5,626 nucleotides of DNA, from positions 1-5,626 of the forward strand of contig CALLKA010000187.1 in assembly GCA_938008665.1 (NCBI GenBank), in the 5' to 3' direction. The notes under the pieces were generated by a model that saw only the letters and a list, made by a program, of their open reading frames with translations, made no database searches and was not told the DNA's origin. This DNA comes from an uncultured Bacteroidota bacterium. Lineage in GTDB: Bacteria > Bacteroidota > Bacteroidia > Chitinophagales > Chitinophagaceae. Shown piece by piece: positions 1 to 5,626 of this stretch; the first letter of the stretch is position 1, and every line of letters starts with the position of its first letter. Position numbers and translations under genes: made by a program.

Positions 1-1276
1 AAGGAATGCCAGCACTTAATTGCTCCCATATCAAGGGTAATAATAACTTAATATTGTAATGCTTTTTTGAGAAATAAATAAATGCGCCACAAACAGCTAA
101 TTCGGTTAATAAAATGGTAATTGCTTCGCCAATCTCCTTGTATTTGCTAACCAACATAAAGGTTAACCCTATACTTAATACCATGCCTATGATGGCTGAT
201 ATTAAAATTTCTTTGTCCTTGGATAGCGCATTTAATATTTGAAATCCAAAAATACTGGATATGCTAACAATTAATATTAAAGGAGCTGAAATTTGCAATG
301 GCAAAACAGAACGCTCATAGCCATTGCCTAAAACAATAAACACTATTTGAGTAGCACAACCCATCACAATAATCATGATTGGAATACCCATACTAATAAT
401 GAAATAAAATCCTTTGCGGATTATTTCAGTAAATTTTTGAATTTCACCTGACTGGTACAAATGGATAATTTTAGGGAACATGGCCGCCGATACCGCGGCA
501 AGTACGGCAATAATTATTTTATTTAATTTCAATACAGAGGAATAGTAGCCTACACTTTCATTATCAGCTAAAAAACCTAGTAGCACCGTATCCAATGACA
601 AATAAATACTTATTGAAAAAATTGTCAAAAATAAAGTCAATAATGGTTTAATATGTTTTGATAGGTTTAATGCACTAAAAACACTTTGATTTAAAATAAT
701 ATATTTAAGAATATATTTTATGTTTACAAGTGCTACTAGTACACTAGCCCCCACTTGTAATACCATATATTTACTATAATCTGTATTGGTTTTTATAAAA
801 ACAAAAACGCTTAAAATAAATACTATACGTATAAAAAAATACCTAAGTGCAATAAATTTAAATTGGTTAAGTCCCGCAAAAAACCATTCAAATAGGAAAG
901 TTTGACAAAAAAAGAAGGCGAGCGACCAAGTGAATAAAACAGCATCGCCAGAAAGCTTAGGCATAAAAAAAATACAAAATCCAAAACCAACTGCTAATAC
1001 CGATGCTATCACCAGATTGATTAAAAATAGTTCTAAAAATGTTTTGGATAATTCAACTTTATTGTCACTGTGCTTTGCAATCATTCTTACCCCGTATACC
1101 GGTATACCCACCGCGGCTAATAATACAAAGTAACGTGCAATACTTTCAGCAAAATTCAATGTCCCTAAATAGGTGGGGCCTAAAGTGCGTGCTAAATAAG
1201 GGAAGGTTATTAATGGCAATAAAACCTGCGCTAGCGCAAACAAAATATTGTAAAAAACATTTTTCTGTGTTGACAT
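1..1276 (-). CDS. Wzx/RfbX-type oligosaccharide flippase, 3' end cut by window edge
   Basis: This is an inner-membrane flippase of the polysaccharide transporter (PST/RfbX, MOP superfamily) group, which moves undecaprenyl-linked repeat units from the cytoplasmic to the periplasmic face. I translated the minus strand from ATG at 1274-1276; 425 codons stay open to the edge, so the last TM segments and the stop lie outside. Family members are usually about 420-500 residues, so little is missing. The protein is almost wholly hydrophobic helices. Family-like motifs are PYLARTLG (residues 26-33), GIPVYGVR (57-64), EWFFAGLN (130-137), a charged residue in a helix at SLDTVLLG (D229 in 227-234 region) and MFPK (266-269). 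The start lies 9 bases after the upstream stop, with no Shine-Dalgarno. Specificity cannot be read from sequence. Family call is firm; the exact glycan is unknown. Confidence 0.93.
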   Translation of the reverse strand, partial: MSTQKNVFYNILFALAQVLLPLITFPYLARTLGPTYLGTLNFAESIARYFVLLAAVGIPVYGVRMIAKHSDNKVELSKTFLELFLINLVIASVLAVGFGFCIFFMPKLSGDAVLFTWSLAFFFCQTFLFEWFFAGLNQFKFIALRYFFIRIVFILSVFVFIKTNTDYSKYMVLQVGASVLVALVNIKYILKYIILNQSVFSALNLSKHIKPLLTLFLTIFSISIYLSLDTVLLGFLADNESVGYYSSVLKLNKIIIAVLAAVSAAMFPKIIHLYQSGEIQKFTEIIRKGFYFIISMGIPIMIIVMGCATQIVFIVLGNGYERSVLPLQISAPLILIVSISSIFGFQILNALSKDKEILISAIIGMVLSIGLTFMLVSKYKEIGEAITILLTELAVCGAFIYFSKKHYNIKLLLPLIWEQLSAGIP

Positions 1277-1285
1277 TTGCTGATG

Positions 1286-2131
1286 TTAACGGTAACTAGC
1301 ATCTACAATTAATCTATATAAATTCTTTATCATTGGCATAATCCTTTTTATTTTATCTCTTAAAGGGATACCATAAACGTATTTTTTGTATAACACATTT
1401 TCTATAAAGTCCTTATCTACATTTATCTTTTTTGTAGCGATCATTTCTCTACAAAATATATTTAATTCTTGAATTTCTTGCAAGTTTGTTTTTCCATTGG
1501 AGAAAACCCTTCCATCTGTTCTAATGGGTCTGCAATGTTTCATTTGAACAGCATGAATCACTGCCGTATTTGTTTTATGTAGTAATTGCTGAATGGTTGG
1601 TATTAAATAAACATCAATACCAGTTCCGGATATGCTTTTATCAAAATATTGTCCAGCCTGCATAAATATTTCAATACTATAAAATGGCGACATAATTTCC
1701 ACCCACCAGGTTTTCAAAATTTGGTAACCCGTCTTGTGAATAAAATTTCTATGATTATAATAACTATCGTGTGATAAGCTTGCTTGAAAAACATCTAATT
1801 TTTCTAGTTCCGCAATAAATAAAAGTTTATTTAAATCGTTGATTGAAAAATAAATATCATCATCTAAAATACCTATATATTTATAGGGTATGTTTTCAAT
1901 TTTTGATAAATAGCGATAAGTGTTTTGTAAAATATCACCCTTACACTCTGATTTAACAGAAACAAAGTGATTGGTCGTTATTTTTTCAATAATAGGTTGT
2001 TTCGCAATTCCGGAGTAATCATAAATTAAAATATCAAAATTTTGAATCGTATCTTTAAAAATACAGGATAAGGGCGATGAAATACCATCCCAAGTGATTA
2101 CGACCAATGACTTTTGTTGCTCCATTTGCAT
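1286..2131 (-). CDS. DUF707-like putative glycosyltransferase (GT-A type)
   Basis: A soluble protein of 281 residues if started at ATG 2131. It has no signal peptide or TM segment. It opens with a beta strand (SLVVITWDG, residues 8-16), as GT-A folds do. It then shows GILDDD (87-92), a DxD-like metal/nucleotide-sugar site ending a strand. Next come VFQASL (114-119), WWVEIMSPFYS (142-152), GTGID (169-173) and VIHAVQMKHCRPI (191-203). The order and spacing recall the DUF707 family known from plants and bacteria: an acidic motif, 'QPAL', 'WVEMMAP', 'WGLD', and a late His near 'GIP'. This match is from memory, not a search. Its place between a GT25-like gene and the flippase gene supports transfer of a sugar to a lipid-linked repeat unit; donor and acceptor are unknown. 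By hand count 1321-2100 is about 28% G+C, the lowest of the stretches I counted. The alternative is another unclassified GT-A family. Confidence 0.72.
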   Translation of the reverse strand: MQMEQQKSLVVITWDGISSPLSCIFKDTIQNFDILIYDYSGIAKQPIIEKITTNHFVSVKSECKGDILQNTYRYLSKIENIPYKYIGILDDDIYFSINDLNKLLFIAELEKLDVFQASLSHDSYYNHRNFIHKTGYQILKTWWVEIMSPFYSIEIFMQAGQYFDKSISGTGIDVYLIPTIQQLLHKTNTAVIHAVQMKHCRPIRTDGRVFSNGKTNLQEIQELNIFCREMIATKKINVDKDFIENVLYKKYVYGIPLRDKIKRIMPMIKNLYRLIVDASYR

Positions 2132-2140
2132 ATTTAACAA
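2123..2140 (-). promoter_or_regulatory. Start-codon cluster of the DUF707-like gene
   Basis: Three in-frame start candidates lie close together: TTG at 2138-2140, ATG at 2129-2131 and ATG at 2123-2125. The TTG would overlap the stop codon region of the upstream gene (TAA at 2134-2136). The first ATG lies 2 bases past that stop and the second 8 bases past it. No Shine-Dalgarno precedes any of them. I prefer the ATG at 2131 because ATG is commoner than TTG and the gap fits stop-start translational coupling. The ATG at 2125 would remove only two residues and cannot be excluded. Confidence 0.6.
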
Positions 2141-2868
2141 AAGTAGGACACAATTGTATTACGGCAATAAAAAAGCTTAATTATAAGTTTCCGCTTATTT
2201 ATCTGATAAAAACTTTCTGGGTCTCGTATGGTGCTTTCTGTATCTCCCCAAAAACTTATTACTTCAGGTACGATGGTTCCAATTCGAACCCTATTAGGTT
2301 CTATATATTCTTTAAAAATATCAATTTGACATTTAATTTTATTTGTCCTACTTAATAAATATTTAGCCGTCTGTGGGGTTAGCGAATACCCATAAGCGCC
2401 ATATATGGAATTTATCAAAGGCTCGCCGATACTATATTTATCGTTAATTCTTATTTTTGTTGATTTTTTTATACTAGCATGACCGGTCCAAGCCCCCCAA
2501 AAAAATAGGTCGTAATTCAACTTAATTTTGTCTATTTGTTGTTGCAAGATTTCAAGATTAATTATCTTGCTATCTGATTCTAATATTAAATAATGTTGTT
2601 TCGAATTTATATCATTATCAGCAACAATTTTTTGCCAAGCTCTTCGGTGTGACATGACAACCCCAATTTCATTGGACAACAATTCCTTGCCAAACCTGAT
2701 TTTTGATAATTTAATCATTTTCTCAATAAATGGCACATGTTGAAATTTTGGAAAAATAGCTTCAACTATGTTGCTATTAATGATTTGGTTTTTGAGTATC
2801 CCCACTTGTATATTTCTTGCTGATTCGTATTTTGATTTGATGATATAAGCAGCAATAGGTGTAGTCAT
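2134..2868 (-). CDS. GT25-like glycosyltransferase (LPS/polysaccharide biosynthesis)
   Basis: A 244-residue cytoplasmic protein like glycosyltransferase family 25 (the LgtB/LpsA-type 'glycosyltransferase involved in LPS biosynthesis' family), which adds sugars such as galactose to glycan acceptors. Visible hallmarks, in order: an N-terminal strand AAYIIKSK (6-13); EIGVVMSHRRAWQKI (67-81), matching the family's 'GE-G-C-SH---W--I' block; YLILESD (93-99), at the place of the usual 'ILEDD' metal site; YGAYGYSLTPQTAKYLL (156-172), matching the 'G--aY-iS--gA--Ll' block; and QIDIF (181-185), at the place of the 'pvD--l' motif. The metal motif reads E97-S98-D99 rather than EDD, so the outer acidic residues are kept. 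Length is near the family's usual 200-260. The ATG at 2866-2868 follows the upstream stop by 12 A/T-only bases. The sugar donor is unknown. Confidence 0.85.
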   Translation of the reverse strand: MTTPIAAYIIKSKYESARNIQVGILKNQIINSNIVEAIFPKFQHVPFIEKMIKLSKIRFGKELLSNEIGVVMSHRRAWQKIVADNDINSKQHYLILESDSKIINLEILQQQIDKIKLNYDLFFWGAWTGHASIKKSTKIRINDKYSIGEPLINSIYGAYGYSLTPQTAKYLLSRTNKIKCQIDIFKEYIEPNRVRIGTIVPEVISFWGDTESTIRDPESFYQINKRKLIIKLFYCRNTIVSYFC

Positions 2869-2880
2869 AAATATATAAAA

Positions 2881-3741
2881 TTATAGCTTTGAAAGAAAAG
2901 TAAAGCTATTTTCATTAACTTCTTTGAAATTTAAATACTGCTTATTTTTTAATGCGTAGGGGGTAAAAAAGTTATCGGATCCATTGTAAGGGTATAATAT
3001 AAAGTGGGGCTTTTTTAATACATGACAAAGATGAATGGGGAGGCTGTCTGAACCAAATATAAAATCAGCTTCATTAATTAAAGCCAATAACTGTTCAAAA
3101 TTACTATATGACCCTAGGGCATTTTGTGAATCAGTTTGTATCAAGGGTTCGTTGTCCTTATTTAAATAGGCAACCTGCAATGATTTATTGGCGCCTTTTA
3201 ATGGAGTTTTAATATGTTCAATTACATTTTCAGGTATACGCCTTGCAGTAATGCGCGCATCGGGTAAAATGAGAATTTTATTTAATGTGCCTTTTAATGC
3301 AACTGTTATTAAATCTGTATTAAAAAACGCTTCCATTTCAGCATACACTTGCTTATCAACTATGGCTTTAAACAAATGACCCGTTAGTAAATTTAAAAGC
3401 GTGGATTTTTTATCTTGTTCAACATAATCCACTCCATGATTATTCGGATTATTTTTAATAAAATGCTTTAATTTTATTACTTGCTGTAAAGTGTCGGTTG
3501 AAATTAGGTGTCGGTTGGTAAATAAATTAAGTTGCGATTGTGTTATACCAAAATTAGCAAATTCAATTTTAAGGGAACTTACATCTATGTACTTAACTAA
3601 CGCGTTAATCAAAGGCTTTAAATGGTTGGAAGCAATAACTGTATAATTATTTTTTGCAGGGCTATTTGCTAAAAAATATAAAGCAATGGTAGCATCCCCA
3701 TTGGCGCGTAATAAAAATAAGCGATGCGACTGAGTGCTCAT
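2881..3741 (-). CDS. Short GT9/heptosyltransferase-like glycosyltransferase
   Basis: A 286-residue protein resembling the GT-B fold of family GT9 (ADP-heptose:LPS heptosyltransferase type). The N-terminus RLFLLRANGDATIAL (7-21) matches the family opening, in which a strand is followed by 'GD' with a conserved Asp (here D16). The C-terminal half has ADFIFGSDSLPIHLCHVLKKP (from residue 225), the usual 'igsDtg--HlAaal-kP' nucleotide-binding block, with D232 and H237 kept. A DARITARRIPE segment around the middle recalls the 'P-sr---K-wp-e' linker region. Typical GT9 enzymes have about 320-360 residues, so this one is shorter, mostly in the N-terminal half and at the C-terminal end. No TM segment is seen. 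It begins 6 bases after the Wzz-like gene (spacer TTTAAC). It probably transfers a sugar to the repeat unit or core; heptose as donor is not shown. A non-catalytic role is possible. Confidence 0.75.
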   Translation of the reverse strand: MSTQSHRLFLLRANGDATIALYFLANSPAKNNYTVIASNHLKPLINALVKYIDVSSLKIEFANFGITQSQLNLFTNRHLISTDTLQQVIKLKHFIKNNPNNHGVDYVEQDKKSTLLNLLTGHLFKAIVDKQVYAEMEAFFNTDLITVALKGTLNKILILPDARITARRIPENVIEHIKTPLKGANKSLQVAYLNKDNEPLIQTDSQNALGSYSNFEQLLALINEADFIFGSDSLPIHLCHVLKKPHFILYPYNGSDNFFTPYALKNKQYLNFKEVNENSFTFLSKL

Positions 3742-3747
3742 GTTAAA

Positions 3748-4809
3748 CTAGGATTTATTGTTCCCTGTGTAGGCTAGCAATAAATACAGAAGCCCTATAA
3801 CTAATCCGGCAAATATGGCAATCAATTCAATGAATAAAAAAGATTTTTGCTGGTTGATCAAAGGGAATTTAGGTAAATCCAACACTTGAATTATTGGTTT
3901 TTGATTGATCAAGGAGATACGCAATATTTCCACATTTTTAACTACTTCGGCGTACAAAGTGTTAAGTACCAATTTATCTCGTTGTGACATTTCCTCAGGT
4001 ACAGCCGATGATTTATAAGCTTCATTCGCATCAAAGGTGTTTAATGCAGCAGATTGGTAGGAAGTTTTGTTTAACAATGCTTGTAATGAATCGGCTTTAT
4101 TTTGTAATCGAGTTATATTTGAACTTAAATTACCCACTTTAATTTTAACATACATTTCGCTTGTTTCATTTAACAAGCGCTCAGAGAATAATTTTGAAAA
4201 TTGTGGGTTCGTTGAATTTGTACTTATACTAATAATGGATCCTTTTTTATTAGTGCGTTGTACATTTAAATTTTCCTTATTTATTTTTTCAATCATTATA
4301 TAAAGCACACTGTCCTGTGTAATTGTATGCGCTGCTCCTTTTTTTATATTTGAAAAATTTAAATTAGTAAGCTCATTACTTTTACCTGCTAATTTATTTT
4401 TTAAACCGCTTGTTTCATAATATAAATCAGCTAAGGTTTTATTATTTGCGCTATCGGCTACATCAATCTTAGATAACAATACAGATTCAACAATATTTCT
4501 AGATTTTATAATTTCTAAAATATTATCCCCATCAAATAAGCCTGCATTACCACCTGTTAAGCTGCTAATATCAAATCCTAATTGCCCCGCCATACCCGCT
4601 AAACCACTACTGCTTGATTTTTCCTCCACAATAAAAGTAGCGGTTGCTTGGTATTTAGGGCTAGTGATAAAATAATAGGCTAAACCTAATACCCCACCCA
4701 AAACAATCAACAACCCTAATAACTTCAATTTGGATTGAATAAATTTTATAAAATTTTTAGCAGAAGCTATAATATCAGTAAGTGCAACGGTATTATTTGG
4801 TAATGACAT
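3748..4809 (-). CDS. Wzz-type polysaccharide co-polymerase (chain-length determinant)
   Basis: An inner-membrane protein of 353 residues with the polysaccharide co-polymerase layout. It has a short cytoplasmic N-terminus and TM1 at about 29-48 (from KLLGLLIV to YYFI). The 'SPKYQATATFIVEE' segment (50-63), typical of the Wzz N-terminal domain, follows. Then comes a long periplasmic region with a helical/coiled-coil stretch (near SSNITRLQNKADSLQALL), and TM2 at about 324-346. The proline-rich motif before TM2 is present as LDLPKFPL (310-317), with glycines G335 and G339 in the helix. The C-terminus ends about seven residues after TM2, so there is no BY-kinase domain with Walker motifs or a tyrosine tail. 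A Gly/Ser-rich insert (SSSSGLAGMAGQLG, 65-78) follows the first domain. Such proteins oligomerise and set polymer length with Wzy and Wza. ATG at 4807-4809, 6 bases after the upstream stop (spacer TTTACA). Confidence 0.92.
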   Translation of the reverse strand: MSLPNNTVALTDIIASAKNFIKFIQSKLKLLGLLIVLGGVLGLAYYFITSPKYQATATFIVEEKSSSSGLAGMAGQLGFDISSLTGGNAGLFDGDNILEIIKSRNIVESVLLSKIDVADSANNKTLADLYYETSGLKNKLAGKSNELTNLNFSNIKKGAAHTITQDSVLYIMIEKINKENLNVQRTNKKGSIISISTNSTNPQFSKLFSERLLNETSEMYVKIKVGNLSSNITRLQNKADSLQALLNKTSYQSAALNTFDANEAYKSSAVPEEMSQRDKLVLNTLYAEVVKNVEILRISLINQKPIIQVLDLPKFPLINQQKSFLFIELIAIFAGLVIGLLYLLLAYTGNNKS

Positions 4810-4815
4810 TGTAAA

Positions 4816-5626
4816 TTATTTTGTTGCATTAATAAGTGAAATTACTAGACCTACTAAGGAAGCGATTGTTGTACCTATACCAATCATCTCACCGGTGGTT
4901 AATTCTTTCTTAGGTTTAATTGGCACATATACCTGCGATCCTGCAGTGATTTTTGGATAAAATTTGATAAACATAAACTTTTTCGTACTTCTAACTTTAC
5001 CATTGGCGCCAATCACATAAGATAGTGTTTTATCTGCATTGTAAGCAAAGCCCCCGGATGCGCGAATAGCGTGCTTGAATCCCCTGTTATTATTATCAAA
5101 TGTAATTTTCATTGGAATATTTACACCCCCAAATGTTTCAATCGTTTGTAATACTTTTTCAATTCTTAAGATATCATTTTCCTCTAAAATCAAATCATCT
5201 GGGCTTCCGGGAAATTGTAAAGCTTTTTTCAAGTCAAAACTCACAATTTTTTCCTCGTTCTCTTTATAAATATTTTTTAATAATGCAGTGTCATTTAAAT
5301 TTTTTATTTCAGTTCTGTTTTTAATTAAATTTTGTCTGGTACGAAACACCACACTATCGGTAGTTGACTTTCCGATGGCTTGTTTACGAATTAAAATAGC
5401 ACCGTCCGAATAAGCGGATGCTGTTAATCCGCCTGCACGTTTAATTACTTCCGACGCGCGTTCGTTTTTATTGGATAAAACATAATTACCTGGATATAAA
5501 ACCTCTCCCTCAATAGTGACCTTTTTTTGCTCAGAATAACTAGTTGATTTACGGGCAGAGATAATATCAAAGGGAGCCAATAAAAAATTGGGGTTTTCAT
5601 AAAAGGCAGAATTTTTATCAATATTA
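4816..5626 (-). CDS. Wza-like SLBB-domain polysaccharide export protein, 5' end outside window
   Basis: The C-terminal 269 residues of an outer-membrane/periplasmic polysaccharide exporter. The frame is open through the window's right edge (first full codon 5623-5625), so the start, signal peptide and Poly_export domain are missing. A TTG at 5578-5580 is an internal leucine, not a start. In visible numbering, NFLLAPFDIISARK (13-26) is the usual 'l--gD-I-v' lead-in. The first SLBB domain has GEVLYPGNY (40-48) and AGGLT (64-68). A 'VSFDLKKALQFPGSPDDL' linker and LILEENDILRIEK (145-157) follow. A second SLBB-like unit has FGGVNIP (165-171), RASGGF (188-193) and ITAGSQVYVPIKPK (226-239). A hydrophobic segment, MIGIG through ISLIN (about 247-266), closes the protein. 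Several SLBB repeats plus a C-terminal helix fit the long Bacteroidota exporters. It would carry the finished polymer across the outer membrane and sits directly before its Wzz-like partner. Confidence 0.92.
   Translation of the reverse strand, partial: NIDKNSAFYENPNFLLAPFDIISARKSTSYSEQKKVTIEGEVLYPGNYVLSNKNERASEVIKRAGGLTASAYSDGAILIRKQAIGKSTTDSVVFRTRQNLIKNRTEIKNLNDTALLKNIYKENEEKIVSFDLKKALQFPGSPDDLILEENDILRIEKVLQTIETFGGVNIPMKITFDNNNRGFKHAIRASGGFAYNADKTLSYVIGANGKVRSTKKFMFIKFYPKITAGSQVYVPIKPKKELTTGEMIGIGTTIASLVGLVISLINATK

Larger units (their letters stand above)
1..5626 (-). other. Single polysaccharide-assembly operon spanning the window
   Basis: All six genes point the same way, with gaps of 6, 6, 12, 2 and 9 bases in transcription order, and no gap is large enough for a separate promoter and terminator. 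They are therefore probably one transcript that begins beyond the right edge and continues past the left edge. Gene order is export protein, co-polymerase, three glycosyltransferases, flippase. No rho-independent hairpin with a T-run was seen between genes. Confidence 0.85.

Noticed and set aside
1094..1107. Perfect 14-base palindrome GTATACCGGTATAC, possible operator or recombination site.
   Set aside because: It lies inside the flippase gene and encodes the family-conserved Gly-Ile-Pro-Val-Tyr-Gly region; the flanks break symmetry at once, there is no second copy, and it is well away from any promoter position.
930..1299. Plus-strand open frames of 67 and 86 codons opposite the flippase gene.
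   Set aside because: They are antisense to a well-supported gene, have no family-like motifs and no start context, and read as reverse-frame shadows.
3188..3379. Plus-strand open frame of 63 codons, and similar ones at 2107-2355, 4067-4303, 5075-5269 and 5112-5324.
   Set aside because: All lie opposite convincing minus-strand genes, show no recognisable domain, and their composition is what reverse reading of AT-rich genes gives.
4741..4756. 16-base A/T palindrome AAATTTTATAAAATTT near the start of the Wzz-like gene.
   Set aside because: It uses only A and T within a Lys/Asn/Phe/Ile-rich coding stretch, where such symmetry arises by chance; there is no G/C stem for a terminator.
5097..5133. 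Possible Bacteroidota-type promoter on the minus strand (TAnnTTTG-like at 5097-5104 with TTTG at 5130-5133).
   Set aside because: It is inside the SLBB exporter gene, the spacing of 25 bases is longer than the usual 19-21, and such short motifs are common by chance in AT-rich DNA.
5578..5580. TTG as the start of the SLBB protein.
   Set aside because: The frame stays open upstream to the window edge and that part continues the expected domain lead-in (NFLLAPFDII), so the codon is an internal leucine of a longer protein.

Overview
The window is AT-rich, gene-dense DNA carrying six genes, all on the minus strand, so they are transcribed from right to left. The gaps between them are only 2 to 12 bases. 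None of the five visible starts is preceded by a Shine-Dalgarno sequence; the spacers are A/T-rich instead. Together with the type of exporter and chain-length protein, this suggests a member of the Bacteroidota, possibly a Sphingobacteriia/Chitinophagia/Flavobacteriia-like organism. The phylum call is an inference from style, not from a marker gene.

In transcription order the genes are: (1) the C-terminal part of a Wza-like, SLBB-domain polysaccharide export protein (4816-5626, 5' end outside the window); (2) a Wzz-type polysaccharide co-polymerase/chain-length protein without a kinase domain (3748-4809); (3) a short GT9/heptosyltransferase-like glycosyltransferase (2881-3741); (4) a GT25-like glycosyltransferase (2134-2868); (5) a protein resembling the DUF707 family, probably a GT-A-type glycosyltransferase (1286-2131); (6) a Wzx/RfbX-type lipid-linked oligosaccharide flippase (1-1276, 3' end outside the window).

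Together they form the core of a Wzx/Wzy-dependent surface polysaccharide locus (capsule, exopolysaccharide or O-antigen). The three glycosyltransferases would build a repeat unit on a lipid carrier at the inner face of the inner membrane. The flippase would move it to the periplasm, the Wzz-like protein would help set polymer length, and the Wza-like protein would export the polymer across the outer membrane. A Wzy polymerase, a priming sugar-phosphate transferase and nucleotide-sugar genes are not in the window and would be expected beside it.

No RNA gene, mobile element, CRISPR array, convincing promoter or terminator was found, and no stretch longer than 300 bases lacks a gene. The most interesting part is the middle of the operon: an uncommon DUF707-like enzyme and a shortened, divergent GT9-like enzyme. 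The window does not show a clearly new kind of system.
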